A stretch of 64,000 bases of DNA from Methanobacteriota archaeon (GCA_016841665.1 JAENYT010000007.1:1-64000), one strand, 5' to 3'; positions 9,709-20,395 are shown, counted from the stretch's first letter. A program made the numbers and translations. The notes: generated by a model from the letters alone, not told the origin.

Positions 9709-10206
9709 ATGTCGAGCGATACCTTCACCACCGCCATATTTTTAATTGCCGCGGTGCTCTCTGCAGCAGTCTTGGTGAACGCGTTTTTTCCGGTGATCTA
9801 CTCGGCCACGAGCACTTTTACCAAATCGTCGCACACAGCCGACGAACGGTTGCGTACCGACGTGAAAATCATCAACACCTTCTCGGGTACAGGAACCCGT
9901 GAGGCGAAGATCTGGATCAAGAACATCGGGTCGACGCATATTGCTGCGAGTACTGTCGGCAACGCCAATATCTTCGTGGGCGCTCCTGCAGATTTTGAGA
10001 TGGTCACCCATGTGGCAGGGGAGCCGGCAAACCACCAATGGAACTACACCATCCTCGATGATGCCAACCAGTACTGGGATGAGGGGGAGACGATCTGCAT
10101 CGAGGTCAGCAGCGATAAAATCCCCGCCGGAAGCACCGAGGTGGTGTACTTCCAGATCGTCCTCCCCAGTGGAGTGCTTCGAACCACCGAATTCACCGTG
10201 AGTTGA
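9709..10206 (+). CDS. arlG: Archaellum protein ArlG (FlaG)
   Basis: N-terminal TM, AKIWIKNIGSTHI motif; position between arlCE and arlF. Confidence 0.8.
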   Translation: MSSDTFTTAIFLIAAVLSAAVLVNAFFPVIYSATSTFTKSSHTADERLRTDVKIINTFSGTGTREAKIWIKNIGSTHIAASTVGNANIFVGAPADFEMVTHVAGEPANHQWNYTILDDANQYWDEGETICIEVSSDKIPAGSTEVVYFQIVLPSGVLRTTEFTVS

Positions 10207-10213
10207 TTGAGCC

Positions 10214-10690
10214 ATGGGTCTGGGATCGCTGATCGCATCGGCAGTCGCCATTATCCTGCTGGTGATCACCGCCTACGTGATCATCGGCGGGACCATCACC
10301 ACCGCGGAGATTGTCTCCCTTGCCCAGGAAGAGCAGGCACACACCATATCGAAGGCCATGCGGACATCCATCGATATCGTGGACGTGGACGTCGATGCAA
10401 ATGCCTCGGTGATGTATGTGCAGGTATTGAACGCGGGAAGCGAGATCATCGCCGATTTCGATAACATGGACGTGTTCGTGATCTATGGCGCCGAACCGCA
10501 GTATGTATCCGCGGGGAGCGGGGCCGGCACATGGACGGCGGGCGCTATCACTCCCGATGCCGTCCATCCGGGGCAGCTCGATCCCGAAGAGACTTTAAAC
10601 ATCTCCGTTGCCTGTACCGGCGGCGATCCGCCCACATGGGTGCAGGTAACGACGGCCAATGGCGTCTGTGATTCGGCTTACGTGATCTGA
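10214..10690 (+). CDS. arlF: Archaellum protein ArlF (FlaF)
   Basis: N-terminal TM and beta-rich stator-like domain; order in the cluster immediately before arlH. Confidence 0.8.
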   Translation: MGLGSLIASAVAIILLVITAYVIIGGTITTAEIVSLAQEEQAHTISKAMRTSIDIVDVDVDANASVMYVQVLNAGSEIIADFDNMDVFVIYGAEPQYVSAGSGAGTWTAGAITPDAVHPGQLDPEETLNISVACTGGDPPTWVQVTTANGVCDSAYVI

Positions 10691-10703
10691 ACGGAGGAAT
10701 AGT

Positions 10704-11450
10704 ATGGGAGATAACAAAGGAGCGGGAATCGGGGACCTCCTCGGAGGGGATGACAAAAGGATCCTCTCGACCGGAAACCCGGAGATCGACAAAAAACTCG
10801 CGGACGGCCTGCCCATGGAATCACTCACGCTCATCGAGGGGGAGAACGATACCGGAAAGAGCGTCATGACCCAGCAGATCATCTGGGGGGCGATGAAAGG
10901 AGGGATGGATGTCGACCTCTATACGTCGGAAAACACCTCCAAGAGCTTCATCAACCAGATGGAGTCGATGAGCCTCGACATCTCCGATTATTTTGCCTGG
11001 GGGCATCTCCGCATCTTTCCCATGCATATCACCGGGTTCAAGTGGTCGGAAGAGGAGATGCATGATGTGCTGACGCGTATCATCCGGCATATGAAGACCA
11101 GCAAGGCCCGGGTCATCGTGATCGACTCGCTCACCCTGATCACCGAATATACCGGCCAGAACGACATCCTCACCTTCCTGACCAGCTGCAAAAACATGGT
11201 CGACCACGGAAAGACCGTCCTGATCACCCTGCATACGTATGCCTTCGAAGAGGACACCCTCGTCCGCCTCCGCTCCATCTGCGATGCCCACCTGTTCATG
11301 AAAAAGGCCCTGATAGGCGACAAGTACGTGATGGTCATGGAGGTGGTCAAGGTCCGCGGGGCACGCAAGACCACCGGAAATATCGTTTCCTTCGAGGTCC
11401 ACCCGGGCTACGGCATGAAGATCATCCCGATTTCGATGGCGAAGGTGTAG
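10704..11450 (+). CDS. arlH: Archaellum regulatory ATPase ArlH (FlaH)
   Basis: KaiC/RecA-like GENDTGKSVMTQQIIWGAM Walker A; VIVIDSLTLITEYT Walker B. Confidence 0.93.
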   Translation: MGDNKGAGIGDLLGGDDKRILSTGNPEIDKKLADGLPMESLTLIEGENDTGKSVMTQQIIWGAMKGGMDVDLYTSENTSKSFINQMESMSLDISDYFAWGHLRIFPMHITGFKWSEEEMHDVLTRIIRHMKTSKARVIVIDSLTLITEYTGQNDILTFLTSCKNMVDHGKTVLITLHTYAFEEDTLVRLRSICDAHLFMKKALIGDKYVMVMEVVKVRGARKTTGNIVSFEVHPGYGMKIIPISMAKV

Positions 11451-11451
11451 T

Positions 11452-13314
11452 ATGAGTTCACTGAGTGCTGCGATCAGTCTCCCGTTCAAGCCGGAGATTC
11501 TCGACGATGAAAACGACTATGGCGAGAATATCGAATCCTGTGCACTCTACCGGATGCTCCCGGCCAATGCCAAGGAGTACGTCACCCAGAGCCCGCACCT
11601 CCTCGAGTACCTCCTCATGTTCCCGGTGAACACCTTCGGCATCCCCCTCTTCTTCTCTGAGCTCAAGCGTGACCTCAAATCAATGGAAAATCCCAATATT
11701 ATCTACCCGGTCAACGAGACGAGCTTCGTCCACATCTTCCCCGACGAAAACGACGTGCGCAACTACTACATTCCCATCGAGCCCTCGTTTCTGCACAGCG
11801 TTGCCGAGTGTTTTCCGGTGGTCGAAAAACGGCTCGTCGACCTGATCGATGCCCTCGATGAGGATCCGGTGAGCGACGAGGAACGTATCGGCGTGCTTAA
11901 ACGGGCGCTTCAGGAGATCGTCTATGTCAAACAGCCGGGCGAATCCACCGAGAGTATCTTTTCGGAAAAAGAGGATAAAAAGGGGTTGAAAGACCGGGTC
12001 GTGGAGTTCCTCAACACCGATTTCACGGCAAAAAAGGCACTCGAGAAAGGGAAGGTTCCCTCCAGCGTGGATGTGCTCCCCGACGGCAGGATTGCTCTCA
12101 CCCCTCAGGAATTCCGGTCGCTCGAGTACCTGATCATCAGGGACAAGATCGACATGGGCATCCTCAAACCTTTCCTCGACGATTCCTACATCGAGGATAT
12201 CACCTGTGACGGCGTGGGCCCCATCTTCATCGAGCACAAGATTTTCAAAGGGCTCAAATCAGCGGTGGAGTTCAGGGAATTACAGGAAATCGACGAGTTC
12301 GTAATAAAAATGGCGGAGCGCATCAAGCGGCCGCTCACCTATCGCAACCCGATCGTGGATGCCACCCTCCCCGACGGGTCGCGTATCAACATCGTCTACG
12401 GAACGGAGATCAGCAAACATGGGAGCAATTTCACCATCCGTAAAGTATCCGAAGAACCGGCAAGCATTCTCCAGCTGATCGACTGGAAAACCACCGATTA
12501 TATGGTCGCCGGCTATCTCTGGATCTGTATCGAATTCGGGATGTCTCTTTTTATGAGCGGGGAGACGGCGAGCGGAAAGACGACGAGCCTGAACGCCATC
12601 ACCACGTTCATACCACCGGAAAATAAGATCGTGACCATCGAAGATACCCCTGAACTGACCGTTCCCCATAAAAACTGGAGCCGTGAAGTATCGAAAGGAA
12701 AGGGAAAGGGCGAGGGCGAGGGATCAGATGTCACCATGTTCGATCTCCTGAAGGCAGCGCTTCGTCAGCGCCCGAACCAGATTCTGGTGGGAGAAATTCG
12801 TGGGGCGGAAGGGTCCGTGGCCTTCGGCGCCATGCAGACCGGCCACCCGGTCATGAGCACCTTCCACGCGGCATCGGTGGAAAAACTCATCCAGCGTCTC
12901 TGCGGAGACCCGATCAACATCCCGAAGACGCATGTCGACAATTTAAATATCGTGATCATCCAGAGCGCCGTCCGCCGCCCGGACGGGAGCATGGTGAGGA
13001 GAATGCTTTCCATCAACGAGCTGGTCGGTTACAACCCCGAGACGCAGGGGTTCTCCTTTGTCTGCATGTTCCAGTGGGACCCGATGACCGACACGTTCAT
13101 CTGGACCGGTAAGGGGAGTAGTTTCCTCCTCGAAAACAAGATCGCCACCATGCTCGGCATCCCGGAGCACAAGCGCTCGGAGATCTATTTCGAGGTTGAA
13201 AAACGGGCCAAGATCCTCGAACGCCTCCATAACGCGGGGTATACCGGGTTCTGGGATCTCTACCATATGATGACCAAAATCAAGAAGCAGGGGCTCCTGA
13301 AGATCGAGATCTGA
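11452..13314 (+). CDS. arlI: Archaellum motor ATPase ArlI (FlaI)
   Basis: 620 aa; secretion ATPase Walker A SGETASGKTTSLNAI, ILVGEIRGAEG, HPVMSTFHA. Confidence 0.95.
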   Translation: MSSLSAAISLPFKPEILDDENDYGENIESCALYRMLPANAKEYVTQSPHLLEYLLMFPVNTFGIPLFFSELKRDLKSMENPNIIYPVNETSFVHIFPDENDVRNYYIPIEPSFLHSVAECFPVVEKRLVDLIDALDEDPVSDEERIGVLKRALQEIVYVKQPGESTESIFSEKEDKKGLKDRVVEFLNTDFTAKKALEKGKVPSSVDVLPDGRIALTPQEFRSLEYLIIRDKIDMGILKPFLDDSYIEDITCDGVGPIFIEHKIFKGLKSAVEFRELQEIDEFVIKMAERIKRPLTYRNPIVDATLPDGSRINIVYGTEISKHGSNFTIRKVSEEPASILQLIDWKTTDYMVAGYLWICIEFGMSLFMSGETASGKTTSLNAITTFIPPENKIVTIEDTPELTVPHKNWSREVSKGKGKGEGEGSDVTMFDLLKAALRQRPNQILVGEIRGAEGSVAFGAMQTGHPVMSTFHAASVEKLIQRLCGDPINIPKTHVDNLNIVIIQSAVRRPDGSMVRRMLSINELVGYNPETQGFSFVCMFQWDPMTDTFIWTGKGSSFLLENKIATMLGIPEHKRSEIYFEVEKRAKILERLHNAGYTGFWDLYHMMTKIKKQGLLKIEI

Positions 13315-13315
13315 C

Positions 13316-14917
13316 ATGTTCGAACACACCGTGGAATCACTCAGGGCGAAAAACGGCGGTTCTCTCCCGTTTGAGAGCACATTTTCCGGCATCAAGCAGA
13401 AGCTGGATGATGTGCGGGAGAACAAGTGCATGGGTGGCGATATCCTCTTCATGACCACCTATATGGCCGCCATCATGACCGCCCAGGTTTCACGGCCGGA
13501 GGTATTCGCGAGGACGTCGGTCCGGAAAGAGTACGTTTCTTCAAAATACATTGAAAAAGTGGAGTTCTTCGTCAAAAAATGGAACTACAGTTATTCGCAG
13601 GCATTGCGCCTCGTGGCGGAGCGGTGCCGCAACACCATCCTGCGTAGCATGCTGAACCGGTACGCAAACGGCATCGACTCCGGCGTCCCCGACGACGAAT
13701 TCCTGAAGCTGGAGCTCTCCACGGTGCGCAGCGTCTACCGCAACACATTCGAACAGGGCTTCGAGATGCTCAAAAAGTGGGGCGATGCGTATATCGCCAT
13801 GATGCTCTCCGGCACCATCGTGGGCATCATCATCATGGTATCGGTGGCCATCTATTCTCCCGATGAAATCGATTCGACCCTCAATATGTCCTACGCCATC
13901 ATCCTGATGATCTCACTCTTCGGCATCACCACCATGTACCGGTCCATCCCTGAGGATACGAAGACTCATGGTCTTCCCGGGCAGGGATCCCATGAACAGA
14001 TGATGGTCAGGCGCCTTGAACGGGTGATCGTCCCCGTCGCCGTCGTGAGCGCGATCGTGCTCGCACTGGCCGGGATCAATGCCGGGCTTATCGCTATCTT
14101 CGTGGGAGTGCTGTTCGCCCCGCTGGGCATCATCGCATTGAAGGACGATATGAATGTGCAGAGGCGTGACGAGGACTTCACCGTGTTCCTGCGTGGACTC
14201 GGATCGATCATGGGGGGCAAGGGGCTGACCACGACTTACGCGCTTGCGGAAGTGGACCGCAAATCTCTCGAGGAGCTGGGTTCGTTTGTCGATTCGGCCT
14301 ATTCGAAATTGAACCTCGGCCTCAATGAAGCGCTGGTCTGGGAACGGTTTATCCGGGAATCAGGCAGCAACCTCATTTACAAATACCTCAACATCTTCAG
14401 GGACTCGATTGCCCTGGGAGGATCCCCTGCCGATAGTGGAAAGATCGTCAGCTCCTCGATGCTTGAGATGGTGCTTCTGCGCAAAAAACGCGAGATGCTC
14501 ACGACCAGCTTCATCGTGCTCCTGGTGCCCATGCATGTGGCGATGGTGGCGATCTTCGCCTTCCTCTTCCACATTCTGCTGACCATGTCCAGGGCCGTCA
14601 AGGAGGTGATGACGGCCTTCGGCGAGACCAGCAGTGCGGCAATGAGCGGAGGCAGCCAGTCTGTGGGAGGATCGATGGCGCAATCGATGAATATCTTCGT
14701 CAACTTTCCCGAAGACAAGATGGGGACCTATCTCATCATCACCCTGATGATGATCACCGTGTCCAATATCCTGGCAGGGAAAGTGGTGAAGGGTGGTGAT
14801 CGTTCGATGCTCTACTTCTTCGGAAGCCTTCTGTTCGCCCTCACCGGCATCGTGTATATCGTGACGCCCATCGTCGTGGAGTCTTACTTCCAGATACCCA
14901 GTTACGGAACGATTTAG
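13316..14917 (+). CDS. arlJ: Archaellum polytopic membrane protein ArlJ (FlaJ)
   Basis: 533 aa multi-TM, follows arlI; GlyGly/KGLTTTYALAEVDRKSLEELG cytoplasmic domain. Confidence 0.93.
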   Translation: MFEHTVESLRAKNGGSLPFESTFSGIKQKLDDVRENKCMGGDILFMTTYMAAIMTAQVSRPEVFARTSVRKEYVSSKYIEKVEFFVKKWNYSYSQALRLVAERCRNTILRSMLNRYANGIDSGVPDDEFLKLELSTVRSVYRNTFEQGFEMLKKWGDAYIAMMLSGTIVGIIIMVSVAIYSPDEIDSTLNMSYAIILMISLFGITTMYRSIPEDTKTHGLPGQGSHEQMMVRRLERVIVPVAVVSAIVLALAGINAGLIAIFVGVLFAPLGIIALKDDMNVQRRDEDFTVFLRGLGSIMGGKGLTTTYALAEVDRKSLEELGSFVDSAYSKLNLGLNEALVWERFIRESGSNLIYKYLNIFRDSIALGGSPADSGKIVSSSMLEMVLLRKKREMLTTSFIVLLVPMHVAMVAIFAFLFHILLTMSRAVKEVMTAFGETSSAAMSGGSQSVGGSMAQSMNIFVNFPEDKMGTYLIITLMMITVSNILAGKVVKGGDRSMLYFFGSLLFALTGIVYIVTPIVVESYFQIPSYGTI

Positions 14918-16222
14918 ATGAAACCGAAAACGCGTAGACTCATTCTCCTTGCGGCATCGGTCATCGCCGGCGGAGTACTTGTGCTGCTCGATGCACCGGT
15001 GCACCTGGTGCTCCTCAACACCGTTCTGGTGGGGTTCATCATGCTCATCCTGCTGGGGATGGTACGGATCACAAAGGGAGGTAAGGAGCATGATAAACCC
15101 CAGCCTGTACCCAAACAGAAGGAACCCCCGCAGAAAAAGGGCCCCGACATCAGGGGGCGCCTTGGCAGATTGAGGGGATCGCTGAGAGCACAGGAGCCGA
15201 AGGCCGCACCTGCGGAAGGGAAGGGCGCTTCCAGGCTCCCGGACCTGAAGGGCATTCCCTCCTACATTGGCGGCGTGGTTTCAGCGCTCTCGGCAAACCT
15301 GCAGGCCTGGCGAAATACGGAGAGAGAGACAGAGAAGATCGACTCGCTCCTCGACCGGGCAATACAGGATCCCCTCGCCGAGGATTTCCCCACCTTTGAT
15401 CATCTCATCGGCACCGAGGACCCGGAAGAACCCTTTGGTGCAGAGAAACGCATCGAGCAAAAGATCGATAAATTATCCTCACTTACCGCCGAAGAGCTCA
15501 AACACCTCGAAAGCGAGGTGAACGAGAAGCTGTTCGGCGAGGATGATGACGCCTCCGATGAGTTCACCTTTGATGAGGCTGACATCCCCGCGTTCGATCT
15601 CCCGGATCCCGATGACGGAATCTCCGGAGGAACGGAGTTCGACGACGCGGAAATCCCCACCTTCGATTCGATTGATCTGCTTTCGGACGGGGAACTCCCG
15701 GATCAGGAAACCGTCTCCGCGGCCGGGGTATCGATGAGCGATGTATTCCCCGACCTGATGGACGGAGAGGAGGATTCGTATGCCGCAGCAGCCGACATCG
15801 ACCCCTCTGAACTGGACAATCTCACCGATCTATCGGATGTCGGGTTCGGGGACGACGATCTCTCGGACCTCGAGAGCATCAATCTCGATGATATTGAGCC
15901 CGATGCGGGTGGAAGAAGGGGGAACGACGATGCAGAGCCGTTTGAAGCCGAGGTTCAGGGCCCTGTACCGATCGCAGTGGAATCGCCGGAATCGAGGGCA
16001 CCGGATGAGGATCCGGACTCAGGTATCGGGAACGATATCGGATCGTTCGGCTTCGGGGATGATGATGCGGATATCATGCAGATGCTCAAACAGGAGACCC
16101 GGCGCCCCCGCATCGTCCAGGATGTCAGTCTCCTGCGGGATCTCAAGGATGTGGACGTGGATACCGGTGAGCTCGTCGAAGAATTGGAATCCGTACTCAA
16201 GATCCTGAACAAAAAGTCCTAG
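14918..16222 (+). CDS. Uncharacterised archaellum-operon protein: N-terminal TM hairpin, basic Pro/Lys linker, long acidic low-complexity tail
   Basis: 434 aa ORF starting at the nucleotide after the arlJ stop; repeated acidic motifs in the C-terminal half. Confidence 0.8.
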   Translation: MKPKTRRLILLAASVIAGGVLVLLDAPVHLVLLNTVLVGFIMLILLGMVRITKGGKEHDKPQPVPKQKEPPQKKGPDIRGRLGRLRGSLRAQEPKAAPAEGKGASRLPDLKGIPSYIGGVVSALSANLQAWRNTERETEKIDSLLDRAIQDPLAEDFPTFDHLIGTEDPEEPFGAEKRIEQKIDKLSSLTAEELKHLESEVNEKLFGEDDDASDEFTFDEADIPAFDLPDPDDGISGGTEFDDAEIPTFDSIDLLSDGELPDQETVSAAGVSMSDVFPDLMDGEEDSYAAAADIDPSELDNLTDLSDVGFGDDDLSDLESINLDDIEPDAGGRRGNDDAEPFEAEVQGPVPIAVESPESRAPDEDPDSGIGNDIGSFGFGDDDADIMQMLKQETRRPRIVQDVSLLRDLKDVDVDTGELVEELESVLKILNKKS

Positions 16223-16257
16223 ACGTCTCTGAACCATATGCTATAGAGAGATCTGCC

Positions 16258-17061
16258 ATGAAAGAAGTTCCTGTCAAAATCGAGGTCGAAGGAAGCTGGG
16301 TGGTATCGAAGATCGGTATCGGTGATGACAGGATCCACATCTTTGAACCGGTGAACAAGGACATTTTGCTCAAATCCATTGTCGATCTCGAAGAAAGGAA
16401 AAATACCCTGCGGATCGAGACAAAAGGAACACCTCCTCCCGTCTATAAAGTTGCTTCAGTTCCCAAGGTCCTCGCTGCCCTGAAACGGATCATCATCATG
16501 TCCTGCACCGCCTACCGGCTGATGGCGTATTTCATGTCGCCCGCGGTCAGGGGCGGAGTGCTGGTGAAAGATGCAGCATGGGAGAAGGGAGCGATCGCCG
16601 TGCTGAAAACGGGGATCTGGTTTGTGAGCCAGCAGAAGCAGATATGCATCCCCCTCGAGGACGTCTCCGATATTGAACTTACGAAAAGGGAGGTGAATGC
16701 CAAAAAAACCGATGTGGTCAAGATCGATCATGTCGAGGGCGGCGGAGTGAGTACATCATACGTGCTCTGTCCGCTCACCACCCTTCAGGTCCTCTACAAT
16801 TTCCTCAAGGATTCAACGAAAGAGATGGATATGGAGGGAAACGAGCTCGATCCCGTCGCTGCCCAGGTGTCAATGCTGGTGTACAGCGGCATGGATTCAA
16901 GTGCAATCGAGAAAATGCTCGCCATATCCAACGACGAACTCGAAACGGTGTTTGAAGCCCTGCTCAATCTCGGCATCGTGGAGGTCGTCCGTACCAGGCG
17001 CGAGGTGCAGCTCACCACAAAAGGCGTCCGTTTCGTGACAGATGCCGCGAAGAATCCTTAG
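16258..17061 (+). CDS. cheF: Archaeal taxis protein CheF (links archaellum switch and Che system)
   Basis: 267 aa between the arl and che genes; DUF439-like sequence with C-terminal wHTH-like domain (LLNLGIVEVVRTRREVQLTTKGVRF). Confidence 0.85.
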   Translation: MKEVPVKIEVEGSWVVSKIGIGDDRIHIFEPVNKDILLKSIVDLEERKNTLRIETKGTPPPVYKVASVPKVLAALKRIIIMSCTAYRLMAYFMSPAVRGGVLVKDAAWEKGAIAVLKTGIWFVSQQKQICIPLEDVSDIELTKREVNAKKTDVVKIDHVEGGGVSTSYVLCPLTTLQVLYNFLKDSTKEMDMEGNELDPVAAQVSMLVYSGMDSSAIEKMLAISNDELETVFEALLNLGIVEVVRTRREVQLTTKGVRFVTDAAKNP

Positions 17062-17126
17062 AATTAACACAAATACTTTTCGTACGATATTTATACTATT
17101 TCATCAGAAATTACATCTGGTGTTAA

Positions 17127-17489
17127 ATGGGAAGAATACTGATTGTCGATGACACAATGTTCATGCGAACACTCGTCAAAAATATTCTTTTTTCAGGGGG
17201 CCACGACATCGTCGGTGAAGCCGAGGACGGCGCACAGGCGGTTGAAATGTATAACAAACTCAAGCCTGATCTCGTCACCATGGATGTGGTGATGCCCAAG
17301 ATGAACGGCATCGAAGCCCTCAAATCGATACGGGCTGCAGATCCCAAAGCACGGGTGATCATGTGTACTGCGGTGGGGCAGGAACAGATGGTCAAACTGG
17401 CAATCAAGAATGGTGCCAAGGGGTACATCGTAAAACCATTCCAGGCACCAAAAGTGATCGAAGAAGTCAACAACGTACTCAATCCCTGA
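17127..17489 (+). CDS. cheY: Chemotaxis response regulator CheY
   Basis: Single receiver domain MGRILIVDDTMFMRTLVKNIL...TMDVVMPKMNGIEALK...GYIVKPF. Confidence 0.94.
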   Translation: MGRILIVDDTMFMRTLVKNILFSGGHDIVGEAEDGAQAVEMYNKLKPDLVTMDVVMPKMNGIEALKSIRAADPKARVIMCTAVGQEQMVKLAIKNGAKGYIVKPFQAPKVIEEVNNVLNP

Positions 17490-17490
17490 T

Positions 17491-18516
17491 ATGATTCGCG
17501 TGCTTGTGGTCGATGATTCGGTGTTCATGCGCACGATTCTCGCAGAAATGCTCGCGAAAGATCCGGATATCGAAGTAGTGGGCACGGCATCCGACGGACG
17601 CGAGGCACTCCGAAAGGCGGAGCAGCTCGCCCCCGACGTGATGACCCTCGATATCCAGATGCCGAAAATGGACGGGCTGGCGACACTTGAGGCGCTCTCC
17701 TCGAAACGCGACGCGCCAAAAGTGCTCATGCTCAGTTCACTCGCCGCAAACGAAGCCGAGATCACGAAAAAAGCGCTTTCCCTTGGTGCGGACGATTTCA
17801 TGCTCAAACCGAGAAACCTCAGCATTTTGAGGACTATTGAACCCGAGCTGACGGCAAAGATCAAGCAGCTTCTTTCCATTCCTCTCGCGGAAAAGCCACG
17901 GCCTCTTTCAGGTGAGCCCGCCGGGTGCGTGGTGCTGATCGGGTCTTCCGCGGGCGGCCCGCCGATGCTTGACATGCTCGTGTCCTCGCTGAAACCGAAC
18001 CTGCAGGCATCGGTTGTCATCACCCAGCACATGCCCGAGGGATTTACCGGTGCGCTTGCCCAGCGGCTGAACCGGGTGTCCGCCCTGCCGGTCCACGAGA
18101 CGGAAAACGGTGAAATCCTGAAAAACGGCAATATCCTCGTTTCAAAAGGGGGGTATCATACGGTCATATCAGGAACGCTCTCGTCCGGCGGGAAGCATGC
18201 GGGACGGGTGATCCACTCCCGTTCTCCTCCCGTGCATGCAATCCGCCCGGCGGTGGACAGAACCTTCACCTCGGCTGCAAAGACCTTCGGGAACAGGACG
18301 ATCTCGGTATTATTGAGCGGTATGGGCAGCGATGGCGGAGAAGGAATGCGTGCGGTAAGGGATGCAGGCGGCACCACGATGGTCGTCAGGGAGGAGGACT
18401 GCCTCGTATACGGCATGGCGCGATCGGCCCTTGAGCGCGACAGCGTGGGATTAGTGGTGCCCTTCAAAGACCTGCCTGAACAGATTATGAAGGCCGTGGG
18501 CAGAATCGGGGGATGA
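17491..18516 (+). CDS. cheB: Chemotaxis-specific methylesterase CheB
   Basis: Receiver domain plus methylesterase GSSAGGPPML..VVITQHMPEGFTGALAQRLN..LLSGMGSDGGEGMRAVRDAGG. Confidence 0.95.
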   Translation: MIRVLVVDDSVFMRTILAEMLAKDPDIEVVGTASDGREALRKAEQLAPDVMTLDIQMPKMDGLATLEALSSKRDAPKVLMLSSLAANEAEITKKALSLGADDFMLKPRNLSILRTIEPELTAKIKQLLSIPLAEKPRPLSGEPAGCVVLIGSSAGGPPMLDMLVSSLKPNLQASVVITQHMPEGFTGALAQRLNRVSALPVHETENGEILKNGNILVSKGGYHTVISGTLSSGGKHAGRVIHSRSPPVHAIRPAVDRTFTSAAKTFGNRTISVLLSGMGSDGGEGMRAVRDAGGTTMVVREEDCLVYGMARSALERDSVGLVVPFKDLPEQIMKAVGRIGG

Positions 18517-18520
18517 TAAG

Positions 18521-20383
18521 ATGGATGACAGTACCTATAGAACCCTGTTTGTAGCCGAATCACGAGAAAATCACGAAAATCTCGTGAAAAACCTGTTGAT
18601 TTTGGAAGAATGCAGCGACGAGAACGCAATCGATGAAATATTCCGTTCAGCTCACACGCTGAAAGGGATGTCGGCATCGATGGGATTTGGTGAAATGGAA
18701 CATCTCTGCCATTCGATGGAGGATGTGTTCCAGCTTCTGCGCACCGGGCAGCTCGCCCCCACTCCTCGCCTAATCGATGTTCTCCTCGCCTGCACCGATC
18801 GGATTGAAGAGCTGCTCGACGACATCGAAACGGGTGGCGACAGTTCGAGCATTTCTTCGGAAAGTCTTGTACGGGACCTGCATGATGTTGCGGAAGCGGA
18901 GACAGGGGACAGCGATCAGGCGGAAGAACCCTGCCAGGAATATGTGGTGACCGTGACCCTCGATGCAGACTGCTCCATGCAGGATGTGCGGGCCATGCTC
19001 ATTCTCCAGAATCTGGAGGAATTGGGGGCTATCCGGTCTGTGGTACCCGACGTTGAAGCAATCGAGGAGGGCAATTTCGCGGGGACATTCACCGTCACTG
19101 TAGAGACCGATGCCGGCAGGGAGGCGGTGTGCAGCGCGGTGTCGCATTCCGAGGTGGTGTCAATTGATTTCGAGGAGGCGGACGAGATCGAATCAGCGCC
19201 CGCAACGGACCACTCACCCGAGAATGTACCATCCCGTGCCGATAAATCCCGAGAAGTGAAGAACCTTCGCGTGGATATCCATCGGCTCGACCAGATGATG
19301 AACCTCGTCGAGGACCTGGTAATCAACGGGGGCCGGTTGAAGCAGGTGGCGAAAAAGTACCAGATCAAGGAGATGGATGAAGCGCTCGCCATGGTCAGCC
19401 GGTCAGTGTCTGATCTCCAGAACCTCACGATGCATATCAGGATGATCCCGCTCAACCAGATCTTCAACCGCTTTCCTCGCGTGGTGCGTGATGTCGCCCA
19501 CCACGACGGCAAAGAGGTGAATTTCACCATGGAGGGCGGCGAGACCGAGCTCGACCGGAGCGTGATGGACGGGCTGAGCGATCCCCTCCTGCACCTCATC
19601 CGCAATGCCGTCAACCACGGCATTGAAACACCCACAGAGCGGACCGAAGCCGGAAAACCGGCGAAGGGGAACGTGCTCCTCTCTGCCTGGAGGGAACAGG
19701 GCAATGTGATCATCGAGCTCTCCGACGATGGTGCGGGCATCGACAGGGAGAGGGTGCTCGGAAAGGCGATCGAAAAAGGCCTTGTATCCCCCGAGAATGC
19801 GGACCTTCTCAAAGACGACGAGATTGTCAATTTCCTCTTCGCACCCGGGTTCAGCACGGCGGAGGAGATCACTGATATCAGCGGCCGCGGCGTTGGTCTC
19901 GATGTGGTCAAGAGCACGATCGAATCGTTGAACGGCTCGATCGTCGTCGACACCGATGCAGGGAAAGGCACAAGGTTCCGGCTCATCCTGCCGCCCACGA
20001 TGGCCATCGTCGAGGTCATGATGGTGCGGATCAATGGAAAGCGCTGTGCCATCCCCATCAACACCGTGGTCGAGGTCGCCAGTGCGGATCCCGGGAACGT
20101 GCACAGGATAGGGGACAGCGAGGCAATTCTCCTTCGCGACGAGGTCCTCCAGATCTATACCCTCGGGGACATGTTCGGGAGATCGAATGTCCTCGATATC
20201 GTCGTGGTTGTCCAGTACCAGGGAAGAAAATGTTGCATTCCCGTCGACGGGGTGGAAGGGCAGCAGGAGGTCGTCGTCAAGCCGGTCAGCCATGTGATCG
20301 GCACCTGTCGCGGAGTGGGCGGAGTAACCATTCCCGGCGACGGAGATGTGGTCCCGATCCTCGATGTGAATACCATGATCTAG
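18521..20383 (+). CDS. cheA: Chemotaxis histidine kinase CheA
   Basis: P1 FRSAHTLKGMSASMGF; HATPase LIRNAVNHGIE, GRGVGLDVVKSTIE; C-terminal CheW-like domain. Confidence 0.95.
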   Translation: MDDSTYRTLFVAESRENHENLVKNLLILEECSDENAIDEIFRSAHTLKGMSASMGFGEMEHLCHSMEDVFQLLRTGQLAPTPRLIDVLLACTDRIEELLDDIETGGDSSSISSESLVRDLHDVAEAETGDSDQAEEPCQEYVVTVTLDADCSMQDVRAMLILQNLEELGAIRSVVPDVEAIEEGNFAGTFTVTVETDAGREAVCSAVSHSEVVSIDFEEADEIESAPATDHSPENVPSRADKSREVKNLRVDIHRLDQMMNLVEDLVINGGRLKQVAKKYQIKEMDEALAMVSRSVSDLQNLTMHIRMIPLNQIFNRFPRVVRDVAHHDGKEVNFTMEGGETELDRSVMDGLSDPLLHLIRNAVNHGIETPTERTEAGKPAKGNVLLSAWREQGNVIIELSDDGAGIDRERVLGKAIEKGLVSPENADLLKDDEIVNFLFAPGFSTAEEITDISGRGVGLDVVKSTIESLNGSIVVDTDAGKGTRFRLILPPTMAIVEVMMVRINGKRCAIPINTVVEVASADPGNVHRIGDSEAILLRDEVLQIYTLGDMFGRSNVLDIVVVVQYQGRKCCIPVDGVEGQQEVVVKPVSHVIGTCRGVGGVTIPGDGDVVPILDVNTMI

Positions 20384-20395
20384 GGGAGAAAACGT

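Noticed and set aside
18916-20064. 382-aa minus ORF
   Set aside because: Antisense to cheA; Ser/Arg-rich shadow ORF.
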